DNA of 64,000 nucleotides from Callaeas wilsoni (lineage: Eukaryota > Chordata > Aves > Passeriformes > Callaeidae): NCBI GenBank assembly GCA_013398955.1, contig VWPU01014912.1:496001-560000 (forward strand). Reading direction: 5' to 3'. The position numbers and the translations under genes are program-made. Position 1 is the stretch's first letter. Each line of letters opens with the position of its first letter. The notes under the pieces are model-generated. The model searched no databases. It worked only from the letters and a program-made list of their open reading frames with translations, and was not told where the DNA came from. Of this stretch, positions 11,640-23,760 are shown one piece after another.

Positions 11640-12450
11640 CTGGTTAAGTGTCCCACTGGCTCCTGTATTGCTAAACGGCAACACTTCTAAATTCACTTCA
11701 CCCACTCTCTTCATGACTTCAAGCAGTCACTTGATCCCCTGATCATTTTAGTTGCCCTTTTCTGTTTCTGGTCCACATCCACTACACCCTTCTTGGCCTG
11801 GGGAAAAGAAACCAGAATGTAGTATCCACAGTGTGGGTGCACACCAGTTTTTCAAAGCAGGGATATAATGCATTGTGTCTTACCTTCTGTCCTCTTCCGA
11901 TGACAGAGACAATGTTATTGACCTTTTTGGGTCTCATTACCTGTTGAAATTATTGTTTCAGGAAAATATCCATACTGACTCCAATATCTCCTTGCAATTC
12001 TCTTTTCTGAGTTCAGCGTCATGTTTCTGTGCTTCACAGTATTTTCTCTAGATTCATTCATTGCCTTGTATTTTTTTTATATAGGAGCTCATCTGCTAGC
12101 TTGCAGTCCCTTTGCTCAGTTTTGTTAGGTTATAAAGCATTTGACTACCTGATAGAGCTTAATATAATTTGTAATCATAAATATTTCACTGTTTTCGGCT
12201 TCCTCAAGGGCATTGATGACAATATCAAATAAAACTGATACCAGTCCTGGGGCATCCCAGTGCTGACTATACTCCATCCTGAAAAGCAACTAATAAGCCT
12301 TTGCTACTTATCCTTTTCTTACCTTTCAGAATTCTTTTCTCTATTCCCATAGCAACTTACTTTCTCTAATAATGTTTGACATAAAGACTTAGCAAAGGTA
12401 GGCTTTATACTTTTTACTGTTTTTTTCAAAATCTGTATAAGTTATGACCA
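11640..12450 (-). pseudogene. Ancient L3/CR1-type LINE relic, 3' half
   Basis: The + strand carries landmarks of the reverse complement of L3-type CR1: 'tgatcattttagttgccctt' (about 11741), 'ccacatccactacaccctt' then 'cttggcctgggg' (about 11771), 'cattgatgacaatatcaaat' (about 12210), 'ccagtcctggggcatcccag' (about 12241) and 'cttagcaaaggtaggctt' near 12390. These are the element's codon-bearing ORF2 end read backwards. Divergence is high and frames are broken. The element may begin as early as about 11500. It points toward the + strand relic at 10.19 kb, so the two are convergent. Confidence 0.78.
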
Positions 12451-14583
12451 CTCTATCCTTTTTTTATTGAGATGCTTGCAACTTTGTGGTAAAACAGCAG
12501 CATGTAGTAAGATGGAGTTTCTCTTTACAAAAGCTAAACTAATTCTTTCCTAAGAAGGTAATGCTTATCTGTGTGCTCACTGTACGATCTCGATGTTCAA
12601 AACAAAAAGAGATCCACCTCAGATGTTTAAGACATGAGGAAACAACAAAATTGGTGATAAACTAGCCAGCCTGATAGACTGTGATAGAAAAGAAATAGCA
12701 GTTGCACTGAAAGAATGACAGTAGTATTTACTTATTATGGTTTTGTATCTTTTAGCAAATTAAATTGAAAAATACCGAACTTGCTACTGAAAATCAATTG
12801 ATTTCAGATCTGTTAGACACAAAACAAAGCTATTTCAGATAATACTCTGTATTAAATGTATGACCATTAATGAGTCATAAAATATGACCTTTACTTTATC
12901 TCTCTTGTAGTAGATGAAAAGTCCTTGACTGGATAAAGGCTGAGTTGTTTTTACGACTTTACGGCAACCAAACCAGTCCTAAATCTGAAGTAGTTTGTTT
13001 ATCACTTATTTGGTGCACCTGTGAAATTTCCTTGTCAACAGTTTCTGCTTTAAAAGATGATGCTAGATCTTAGTTGTGAATTTAGATATAGCTCATCTGA
13101 GAGGAAGATTATATTCAGAACTGAGGACACTTTACATCTGAATAAGAGTTTCCACATGGGGTTTTAAGATGCTTGAACTGTGATGCTCCAAGTTCACACC
13201 TTCAATTAATTTGAATTAATTTTCCTAAGTGTCTAGATGTCAGCTGGCTCCAGAACTCTAGATATAAACAACTTCACACTCTGGCAAAGCCTAGATGTAA
13301 ACTTGACAGCTTGGATGCATTTCTGTTGACTTGAAGCCAGGACTTGAAGCAGACAGAACAAATTAATGTGTGAAATACCCTTAACCAGTATTTCAGAATT
13401 CGGAGAAACAAGTTTTACCAAAAACTGCTTGGAAAAATCTGAACTTTATTTCGACAGTTATCGTGTTTTAATAAGGTTTATCTAAGCTCAGCCTCTGGAA
13501 ACCTTGAAGTTTGCCGTCTCGATAAAACTTGCTTCATTCCATATCTACACATTCTGTGCTTAAATGGACTTGGCATACTTCACATCAGCTAATGCTGCAT
13601 TAAAGAGCTGTATATGACACAAAAATGTCAAAGGCAGCTTTATAATGTAATGAAAATGCTCTGAATGGAGACTTGGAAAAAAATTCCTTTGCTGTTACAT
13701 ATTGGTACATGTAATACTGCACCAAGAGATATCAGAGCTTTGATCTTACACACACCTAAAAATATCCAACTTCAATAGAGCACTCAAACAATTCTTTTCC
13801 CTCACAATGAACCCGTATGTTCTTCCAGCACAAAAGAAAATTAACTTTTACTGCTCAAAATTAAATGCTGGAGAACAAGCCAAATATAGGCCATTTCTAG
13901 CAGGGCTGTGATCCTGTTAGATAACAGACAGCTAAGAAAGCTCAGGTCTGGGCAGCTCACACATGGAAGACAGCCAGAGGGTTGAAGAAAGCTATAATTT
14001 GGTAAATAAATTGGAAATGGACCAAGCGATGCAACCCAGTATTGACCTGTGCCCTTCCAGTGTTGAAAGGCAACTTCTCAGTACAGAGGCAGGACACACT
14101 GGCATGAAAACTCATGGTCACTAATGATGACGTAGCACTTGTACAGGAAGAGTTTTATTAGTCCCGGTGTCCCAGATTTGTTGCAATTTCAGTAATGATA
14201 TTCCACTGACCTATATTTCCCTTGCAGTGTGAGCCGGCTGAGGCTTTCCTCCTGTTTGTGCCTCGGTGACAGTTTATTATTGCTGTGTTTTGACAAACAG
14301 CTGTTGTGCTCTACCCAGGAGATGCGTGCACACTGCACACAGGATCCATTAGCTGTGATACAATAAACCCCAGAACAAGGGGGGTTGGACATATGGCTCT
14401 GCACCTTTCTCAGCCACCATTTCTTTTGTCGTGTCTGTACAGCGCGATTTGGCCAAAATCTGTGTAAGGGTCTTTGAGACCTCCTGGGACACTGCTTTAT
14501 GGGTCAGTCCTATTACTGATATATTTAAATGACAATAGGAAGAGCTTGTATTGTTTGGTATAAAAATTGTTGCATAATTATTT
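12451..14583. other. Unique non-coding sequence
   Basis: No gene or dispersed repeat recognised. The segment 13440-13700 is balanced, repeat-free and free of long homopolymers. That would suit a conserved non-coding element, but conservation cannot be judged from one sequence. Confidence 0.6.
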
Positions 14584-14766
14584 GGTGGTCAGGCACTGGC
14601 ACAGGTTGCCCAGAGATGCCACATGCCTGAAACTGTTCAAAGCCAGGTTGGATAGAGCTCTGAGCAACCTGGTCTTGTAGAGGGTGTCCCTGCCCATGGC
14701 AGAAGGGTTGGAACTGGATGATTTTGAAGGTCCCTTCCAACCCAAACCATTCTATGATTCTATGAT
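14584..14766 (+). mobile_element. CR1 LINE 3' end
   Basis: Sense-orientation CR1 tail: 'aggcactggcacaggttgcc', 'caggttggatagagctctga', 'gtgtccctgcccatggcaga', 'ggtcccttccaacccaaacc', closing with ATTCTATGATTCTATGAT, which is the intact avian CR1 8-mer 3' terminus. It is truncated just upstream of the 'ggtggt' block. Divergence is low, so this is one of the younger copies in the window. Confidence 0.96.
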
Positions 14767-16867
14767 AATTTATTTTGTATAAGAATTTCTACACACACAT
14801 TAAAGAAAAAAAAAGAAGAAGTTCAACAATTTTTTGGGTAAAAGTACTACTTTGACCTGTGTTTTCTACACATGCAAACAAAGGCACAAACTTCTTCCAG
14901 CATCATCTCATTGTTACACTCATCTGCCTTTCAAGCCAGCCCAGAAGTAAGGGTTTGACGTGTAAGACCGTAACCTCCAGTGGTCATTGCCTGTGAAATT
15001 GGTTTGAAATGGACAACAAACTGATTGCCAAGACAAAGGTGAAGTGAGGTACTTGCAGTGGCTTGAGAGCAGTGAAGCGTTACCAGGTAGGAGTAAGTGA
15101 GAATATAAAAGACAACGGAGAAGGCAGGAGACAACAAAGATGAAAAAGAGGGCAAGGAGGTCTAATGAAAGCTTAATGGGTTTGTGCTGGTGAGTGGTGC
15201 TCCTCTGTCACAGCAATCTTCAGTGTGAAGCAGCAAGACTCTTCTTGCTGTACGTAATTGTGCCAGGGAGAGCGTGTAATAAATAGGAAGAGACAAGGCT
15301 GTATACATTCACAATAAAGCCTTACTCTTGAATTTCCCCTTTGTGGAAAATATCAACTCGGACGCTAATCTAAAGTTTTGGTAGGGCTGAGTTCTGTACT
15401 CCCTGACAGTGTGGAGCACAGAGCCATGAGTGATGAGTGGGTGGTCAGCAGCAGGATTCAGAAACTTTTGCCTTTCTGTCAAGAGTTAAATGTCACTTCC
15501 ATGCCGGCTGAGGTGGTTCCAGCTGATTCCTGTAAACGGGCTGTTTCGAGGCTGACATGAAATTAATTTGTCATCCTAAACCAACAGCAGGTCAATTGAA
15601 TATCTCCCTCCCATGGTGAATGATGCAAGACATTACAGAAAGGAAAAATAAAAGGAATATGGAGCACCTGTCTCCACTGCAGAAACAATGTCTCTTGTGG
15701 GACTGTTTCCATGCCAAATGACTACATTTTCCATGCACACATACTTGGAAAGAGGCTTCAGTTTACAGTGCAGCCACAGCCAAGTAACTTCTAAAAGTAC
15801 GGTGAAAAAAGGGAGGAAGAAAACAAATTGGGTAAAAAATAAATATTGAGGTAAGTAACGAGCATGCAGCAAAGAGCCTAGTTTTCTATCACCAGTTCCT
15901 CTGTCTGGCTGAGGTGTATATTCACATGGGTTACACTCTGGAGTATGACCTGCCTGCTCCTATTACATTGGTTTCTTCTAGGGAAATGAAATATTAGCCT
16001 ATTTTCTTAACTTGTGTATTAAGAAGACAAGTTAATTTTTCATCCCTCTAGTGAATTATTATATGATCAGTTTATATGAGAGATGTCCCAGGAGTAAGAA
16101 AATGAGTCATAACTCAAAGGAGGTGAAGCTACAAGTGAGTAATGAAGAATATGAAGATCATTCTTTCCCCTCAGTGCCTGCACAGGCTTGTTCTGCAATT
16201 AAAAGGGCAGGGGAATGGGTAAATACACAGTTGAGCCACAAGTCATCTCTGTATTCTGTGATCTTTGGGAAAAAGTCTTACGAAGTTTATTTTTGTTGGA
16301 AATGAACATGTGCAGCTATAAAACACAATAAAAGCCCTTCACTTTCTACCTAAGAGCTTCATTAGAGTGCTAGATTGTGGAGCAGCTCTTACAGGAGAGT
16401 TTCCTGAGGACATGACAGTGGCTCATTTCAGAGCTCTGTTCCTCTCCATTGCTGTATGCCCACTATCTCTTCCTTGGAAGGTTCAGAAAAAGTTTACTTT
16501 GTAAACTCAGCTTCCAAAGAGGCACACTGAAAATGTATTCTAAGCCCTCACTATTATGGATGTGATCTGTGTGGTACAGGGGGAAACTCCAAACTGAATG
16601 GAAATATGTTTTTAAATGTCCTGACTTGCCTTAGTTCTTCATCACCTGCCCACAGGCTACCCATTTTCACTGCTTAAAATTCCTTCCTTACCCATCTAGT
16701 TCCTTGCAGTACAGCAGTCAGGGCCTGACCTATTCTCGCTGCAGGTTTAATTCCACAAGATGCAAAGACCTGAATTCAAGATCCCCACACTTCCAATGCT
16801 TCTTCCAGTACAGCTTGTAGTTGGAATGCTGTAAAGAAGAGCCTTCATTTTCTTTCCAGTATGCCAT
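14767..16867. other. Unique non-coding sequence
   Basis: No gene or repeat recognised. Open frames are short (under 85 codons) and overlap on both strands. Confidence 0.65.
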
Positions 16868-17020
16868 AAAATCATGGAATCTCCAAATGGTTTGGGTTGG
16901 AAGGGACCTTAAAGATCACCTAGTTAAACCCCCCTGCCATGGGCAGGGACGCCTTCCACTATAGTAGGTTGTTAAAAGCTCAATCAAATCTGGTCTTGAA
17001 CACTGCCAGGGATGTATTCC
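16868..17020 (-). mobile_element. CR1 LINE 3' end
   Basis: Reverse-complement CR1 tail beginning 'aaatcatggaatctccaaat', then 'tttgggttggaagggacc', 'ctgccatgggcagggacgcc' and 'cttgaacactgccagggatg', where similarity stops. Only about 150 bases are retained, a typical 5'-truncated copy. Confidence 0.93.
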
Positions 17021-18760
17021 AAGCCCCCTGCAGTGGACTTTTTTAAAGCGTGGATAGAGGTATGACTTATGTATGGAATCTGGCCTCACATGGAAAGAGA
17101 GTGTAAGTAGGTTTCATAAATCTGCTTTTAGTGGAAAACTAAATTTTGGCACCTCAGGATGAATTGGGAAGCCCCTGTGTGGACAGTAATGTGGACACTG
17201 CTGAGTGGAACGTTGAGGAAACCTTCAAAGACTCAGAAACTGCACCTGTAAGACGCATTCCTCTAGGTCAACAGACATCTGCAAGATTTGCTTTATAATG
17301 TAATAAAACTGATTTTCTTTGGAGGTATGTTGTCTTTTGTTTGAATTGTCTTCTGACCAGACCAAGGTAACCTCAAGGGCATCTAATTTTCTTGCTGTTA
17401 CAGAGTTTGAGACAAAAAGTCTTTGCTCTCTGAAATTCAAATATCCCTGAACTCATGGAGAAATGTGCCTCCACCAGTTGTCTCAATTTCTCCTGTGTTG
17501 AAACAGTGTTTCTTTATAGTTTTCTTAATACCTCCATTAATATACTGGTTAAATTTGTTATAAATATCAAGGAAGGATGCAGATGCCAATGGCCACTGAC
17601 AGGAGTGATCTAGAGACTCAGATTGTCTCCAAAACTGTATCCAGTTCACTGATAATTCAGTATAATTCTATTTGCTCAGCCCATTTGATGACCTTTTACG
17701 TACTATGCCACAGTGTGACTGTTAGAGAAAGAGGAGGGAAAGGAGCAGTAAAACTCTCTCACAGTGGCAGCAAATCTCAAGAAAGCTAGGAACCACACAT
17801 CTGCTGACATAGCATTGAAATACAAGGGTTTGTCCTTTGTGCTGTGAAGGCCAGCAGCAGCTGCCACCCTTCCGTGAACACCGAGTGAAACAATTTGTTA
17901 CAAAAGGGACCTCTCTAGATCAATCTAAAAATCACTATCATAGGCCTGGAGGCAGATGTGACATGCAAAACTTGACACCATCAACCCTACAAGGGTTTGC
18001 TCATTCTAATGATGCCTGGTGGATTCTTCCTCAGCATTTGAAAAAGTGCTTAAACAGGCTTTAAACAGCAACATGTCAAAATGACCAAGTAAACAAGGCA
18101 GTTTCCTTTCATGCCTTTAGTAGATTGGACATTTGGTACATTTTGAAGACACATGTCATACACAAAAGTGGTTTTTCCCTTTGCTCTACAGACTTGGACT
18201 AAGTCAGTGCTAATATACCTACGTGTGCATTTGGATGTTTTACCTTCCACCCACTCACATGGAGGATGCCTGAAGGTCATACAGGGCCCCTCTGATTTCT
18301 CAGATACATCTGTTTGCTAAACACATTTTTCCTATTATAGGCTACTGATTTTAGTTGCATTCCACAACAATTTCCCCTTGAGGTTAACAGATACTATAAG
18401 AACCACCTATTTAAAGTAACTTGAATTTTGAAGACTCCTAGCAGCAGTTTCCAGCTGACCTTATGCTCATATCTGTATGATCAGTTCTCCTCTAAGCCAC
18501 ATTATTCCCTTCCAAGCAGCCATATTTTAACCCTGCATCTGAAAATAGTGCAAAGAGGTAAAGAATAAGCAACCACTCAAATCTTCTTTAGCAGAGTCAT
18601 CATACCCACTTCAGAGATCACCTGCAGTGACACTTGTAATTCTAGTTCATAATGTTAAAACATTAAACAATACAGAAAAAATGTTTTTAATTATTCAAAA
18701 TAAAAGAAAGGATGTAGAATTTCAGTGTATCCACCTTTTGAAATTAATACATGCATTAGG
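17021..18760. other. Unique non-coding sequence
   Basis: No gene or repeat recognised. Short open frames only. Confidence 0.65.
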
Positions 18761-18911
18761 AATCATAGAATCATGGAATCATGGAATAGTTAGAACAGAC
18801 CTAAAAGATCATCTCATTCCATTGCCCCTGCCATGGGTGGGGACATCTTCCACTAGACCAGGATTCCCAGAGCCCTGTCCAATCTGACCTGGAAAACTTC
18901 CAGGGATGAAA
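18761..18911 (-). mobile_element. CR1 LINE 3' end with extended 8-mer tail
   Basis: Starts with three consecutive reverse-complemented tail units (aatcatag, aatcatgg, aatcatgg), so the terminal 8-mer is repeated more than in the neighbouring copies. It then has 'ctgccatgggtggggacatc', 'ccactagaccaggattccc' and a diverged 'aacttccagggatg' end. It is 5'-truncated to about 150 bases. Confidence 0.92.
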
Positions 18912-21092
18912 ATACATATGTATTCCATTGCGGGAAAAAAATAATGCTCCTCTAAGAACATTACATATACAGATTTTTTTTTTTTAGGAAATGTTTTGGG
19001 GTGATTTTATGACAATATTGTATTCTCCATCGCCTGCTTGATCTCTATTGTACCTTTTAAAATGCAAAGGGGGGAGGGAGAAGCCGAGGGAACTCTTCCA
19101 ACCTGCACAGGATACAATCTAGCCAAATTCTGTACTGCCTACTCATGTTTCATGGAGTACCCTGTAGTTGTTGAGGCTGTTGAGGTTGCCTTATTGGGGG
19201 ATGTTTCCAGCATTTGTGGTGAATGATAAATCTATTACCATGTAGCACTCTGGAAATGGAGCCTTGCAAAGTCAGAGAAAACGAAGCACTCTGCCTGGGG
19301 AAAAACTCATTCAGCTTTAGCAGCCAGGTAGAGGCAGGGCTATGATGCAGCAGGGCTGTAGCTCAGGCTCGATATCATCGCTGGTAACAAAGATTTTGCC
19401 AAGAAATCTGGAAATTCTGTTTGACTTCGTGCAGCAAGGCTGTGGTCTAGGTGATGCAGGCATTTCAAACTCTGCATTGCCGCTCCCAATATGGACTGTG
19501 TGGCTTCCCCTCTCACTGCTATTGATGCCACTGTGACATCTAAGTTAGGTCAGAGAGACAGCAAACAACACCAATCCACAATGGGATACCTGTCATTATG
19601 CCAGTTATTAAGCAATCTAAATTGGAGAAACATACTGTGAAGGTTTCACTATCACAGAAGTTGCACTCACATTTTTGTGCTATCTCGAGCACGAGATAAG
19701 ATTCCATATATTCACTGAGAAGTAATAAGATGCAAAGTCTTTCACTATCAGATCATTTTCAACTTATTCTCCCAAGTGGATTTTCTAGTTTCTAATACAG
19801 GGTTGACCTAAAAGCAGTTTTCCTCTCAGCAGGGGGATTTTTGAGGCAGCACTCCATTACCTAGCTGTTTATTTGCATGAATCTTAAGAAAAAAATGAAG
19901 TTGATCCCTTATGTCTGTGCCAGACTCATCCCAGTTAAGCCCATCTTTTCAGAGACTCCAAGAAAGAAGACTGAAGGAAGGAGAAGCTGACATGCAAAGT
20001 GACTACAGCAGGCTTTTTCCTGAAATGCCAGACTAAATCTTCCCCCTAACTTGTAGACACTGTCTGGTTTACATCACGGTGTTCTGAATGAGCTCATTAG
20101 TGTGTGGGATGCAGTGACACTGAGCTCAGTGCTGCAGCTGAGATGGTGCTTCCTGCCCCAGAGAGACTACTGCAGGTCCAATACCAGAGCAACTTGTTGA
20201 AATTTTATGGCTTGAGCTATAAAGGAGGCAAGACTTATGGCTTTGGAACATCTAGGAGTTATGAGAGCCTAATAGGTTACTGTCTCTTGGATGAGATGTA
20301 TTTTTGGAAGGTAACTGCCCATGTGCTTGCTCCTAATCTGTCCCAACTGCAAGGTAATGGAACTTAGCTTAAAAGTCTTTCAGTGAAGTTTAAGCTTCAG
20401 TGCATTACATCAGTTTTAGGGTGGGCCGTGAGCATGCCCCACAACTGTGCCAGTGGCTCGGAGTCAAGGTTAATTTGTTAAGCCGTGGTAATGCAGCTGT
20501 GGAGCTGTGAGACCGCAGCCTGTGATCTAACCGTTCCTTCCAGCAGCAAACCCCATGAATCACGTCTCCGGCAGAAAGCATAAAGGGAAAAGGATGACAG
20601 GAAACCGGGTAAACAGAAATGGTTTGCCGGTGTCATGGCTCTTACCTTTGTACTTTAATTTTTTTATGGATGATTTTGGTACAGGCAGCACAAGCTTCTA
20701 AGGTAGAAGCATACCAATTAAATTAACTACCATTATCCTCTGCTTTGCTTACTTGAGGGTTTTGCTTACCTTTGTCAAAGCAATTCAAGCAAGAGTTAAA
20801 AAAATGCATCTGATCTGCACTAGCTTGCTTAGTTTTAAATTGATTCAGTTAAACCAAAGAAGGATTTCACAAGCTCCTAACTAGTTGAATATACATGTCT
20901 TTGACACTATGCAGGCTTACTTCTACCTAAGCTTTCTGCAGATTAGGGGTCACACTTTCTATCGCTAAAGGACACTATATATTGTAACAACATATTTAGT
21001 AGTTTGTATTTTTGTTTATTTGGTTTTGAGTTTGTTGTGGTTTTTTTTCCCTAAATGGAAAATCACCTTGGGACATGAAGGAGGCAAATTCA
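18912..21092. other. Unique non-coding sequence with a CpG-retaining patch
   Basis: No gene or dispersed repeat recognised. The segment 20440-20640 holds about eight CpG dinucleotides (for example in tcggag, agccgtgg, gaccgcag, aaccgttcc, acgtctccggc, aaccggg, tgccggtg), while the surrounding kilobases have few. It is too small and too AT-containing to call a CpG island. Confidence 0.6.
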
Positions 21093-21172
21093 GAATCATG
21101 GAATCATAGAATGGTTTGGGTTGGAGAGACCTTAAAGATGGATCACCTAGTTCCAACCCCTGCCATGAACAC
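21093..21172 (-). mobile_element. CR1 LINE 3' end, very short
   Basis: Two reverse-complemented tail 8-mers (aatcatgg, aatcatag) are followed by 'aatggtttgggttggagaga', 'ccttaaagatggatcaccta' and 'ccaacccctgccatgaac'. About 80 bases survive. Confidence 0.92.
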
Positions 21173-22810
21173 TAGTTCACTTTTTTAAACACTCACAGCA
21201 TCTATACTGGATTTAGAGGGTTGTAAACAGTTAAAGTCTTCATGGGAGGATAGGTGTTGTCTAGGTGGACTGTCAAGAGATTCAACTTCAAGATGGGAAC
21301 AGCTTCGATCTGCACTGATGATATTCTTAGATTTAAACTGCCCACACAACTTTCACTCTCCTTACAAACACTCCTTTTTATTAAATAACTGGTTTATTTC
21401 ATAAGCACTGTTGCTGATTAAAGTGATGTTTACTGGCCAAAGGAGTCATACCTAATCCATTTAAACCAGACGCAGTAAAGTTTTGAAGTTTCCAGTGTTT
21501 TCTTAAAAATTAAAAAAATAAATCAGGTATATGGAAGAATTTACTGAGGACACTGCAAAGATACTTCAGGAAAACATAACGAACAAAGCATGACCATTGT
21601 TTCGGTTTTATTCAGAATTTAGGATCTACAAATACATATCAGAAGATCAGGTCTAAGCTGTCCTTTACCCAATTATACTAGTTGCATATAGAGGTTTTAA
21701 AAAAAAAAAAAAAAAGAAATCTCATTATTAGAAATTTCCTTCCAAATCAGTGAAGACAAAGTTAATCAGGATTCATTAACCCTGCAGTTCTGTGCCTCAC
21801 TCCTGTGTAAATAAGAGAAAGACAATGTCTAATGATGTAAATTTGGATGTGATCAGCCAGGAAGAGAGGAGAACGGAAAGTGCTTGTTGAACCTTACTAA
21901 TGTGAGGCTTTTTGGGGAGTGGTGTGAAATGAATGAAACAGGCTCCAGAAAGTGGTGTCCTACTGAGCAACATTTCCACAGAAGGAAATTTGCACGACGA
22001 GCAGCTAACTGTCTATACAGCTCATTCTGTCACAATAGAAAAGAGTCCCTTAAAATTTAATAGGACTGGAATGAACAGAAATCTTTAGAAGGGTTTAAGA
22101 CAAAATTAAGGCAGAAGACTTTAAGACAAAGAGATGGAATAATCCCCTTTACATGAAATACTTAATGACTGAGGTTCTTTCTGTGCAATTTTAAGTTGGT
22201 CAAAGGAATTTAATAAAGATTGCGTAATTCAAGAAAGATTTCTGTAGGGAAGATTAAATTTCTATAAGAAAGTTAATGTTCTTTTTTATAGTCCATACTG
22301 CATTTCCAGAGGGGTTAACAGAACATCATGGCTAAAATGACTGAAAACAGAATTGTTTTGCTTTGCAAAGTGGTTTGATGTAGCTCACATATACAGTATA
22401 GTTACATTATGTAAGCAAAGCCTTGCATGGTCAGGATTTACAGAACACACAGAGAAAACTAAATTGCATTCTGTGCCTTTAATACCCTCCCAGGCAAATG
22501 TAGATAACCACAGATAAAAGGGCAAAGTCAAGGTGTTTGACTGGTGAAGAAATTAGACAGGGAATGTTGCAAGATTAAATAAGAGGAATATTGCTGCAGT
22601 CTTATTTCAGTAAGCCAGATAAATCAACTCCCCTGCATCTCTTCTGTAGCACTTTTTTATTTTCTTTTTTTGGCATCACAAGTGTTGGCTTCCTAAAATT
22701 TTTGCCCAGTTGCAGGAATGATGTGGAAAAAAATCCCCACCACTTTTATGATAACAAAAAAATATTCTTAGGGAAATTATTTTACTCTTTTTGTTATTCT
22801 AGTCATATTT
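21173..22810. other. Unique non-coding sequence with a poly(A) run
   Basis: No gene or dispersed repeat recognised. An A17 run lies at 21699-21715. It does not terminate a recognisable processed transcript. Confidence 0.65.
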
Positions 22811-23030
22811 AGAGTCGTAGAATATCCTGAGTTGGAAGAGACCCACAAGGATCATTGAGTCCAACTCCTGGTCTTGCACAGCACAGCCCCAAGAATCACT
22901 TGATGTGCCTGACAGTGTTGTCCAAACACTTCTTGAACTCTTGAACATCAGGCTTGGTGCTGTGACCATTGCCCTGGGAAGTCTCTTCCAGTGCCCAAAC
23001 ACCCTCTGAGTGAAAAAGCTTCTTAGTTCT
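22811..23030 (-). mobile_element. CR1 LINE 3' end of a different subfamily
   Basis: Landmarks differ from the other copies: 'tagaatatcctgagttggaa', 'gacccacaaggatcattgag', 'ccaactcctggtcttgcaca', 'cagccccaagaatcact' and 'gcttggtgctgtgaccattg'. This is the second major avian CR1 3' type, whose tail carries 'agaatatcctgagttgg' instead of 'aatggtttgggttgg'. It is 5'-truncated at about 23030. Two open frames crossing it on the minus strand are broken relics or shadows. Confidence 0.92.
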
Positions 23031-23494
23031 GAAGCTTCTGAAGGTACAAAATACTTTTTCTCTTTGTGCCTCAGAAGTAATCATTTAGGATGTAGAAGCT
23101 CTTATTTAGAGTGTAGAATTACTGAAGTAGGACATCAAAAAAATTCAGGAGATACCAAGTCTCTTGCATTAACGCCAGTATTTCCTTTGATGAGTACCTT
23201 CTCTGTTTCAGTAGATATATTTGTTACATTCAGTTTCACCTATTTTTTTACTAGCTGAATAACCCACAATTAACACCTTAATTGTTTAATGTCTTCTGCT
23301 TGAATTTCTCTGAATCTGGAAGGGAATTTAACTGGCTGCAAAAGTACTCCTTATTGTCATACTAGAGTCACTCATAAGGAGAAAAATCAGCAAATCAAAG
23401 CCAGTGGATACCAATAATCTACAGGGTTTATAGTTCTAGTTCCTCTGAAAATAGTAGGAGCTTGAAAACACTAATAGGAAAAAGTAGGATAATT

Positions 23495-23760
23495 TCACAG
23501 AATCCTAGAATGATTTGGACTGAATGGGCCTTAAAGATCATTCAGTTCCAACCCCCTGCCATGGGCAGAGACACCTTCCACTAGTCCAGCTTGCTTAGAG
23601 CCCCATCCAACCTGGCCTTGAACACTGCCAGGGATGGGGCATCCACAGCTTCTCTGGGCAACCTGTGCCAGTGCCTCACCACCCTCACAGTAAAGAATTT
23701 CTTCCTAATACCTAATCTAAATTTTCCCTCCTTCAGTTTAGTCATCCCCCGTTCAAAGGG
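23495..23760 (-). mobile_element. CR1 LINE 3' end, well preserved
   Basis: Reverse-complement CR1 tail ('cacagaatcctagaatgatt') is followed by a nearly intact 3' UTR: 'ccccctgccatgggcagaga', 'catccaacctggccttgaac', 'actgccagggatggggcatc', 'ctctgggcaacctgtgccag', 'gcctcaccaccctcacagta' and 'tttcttcctaatacctaatc'. Similarity stops at about 23760. Open frames over it on both strands come from the CR1 sequence, not host genes. Confidence 0.96.

Noticed and set aside
21699..21715. A17 run as the tail of a processed pseudogene or SINE
   Set aside because: No recognisable transcript-derived sequence or target duplication lies upstream.
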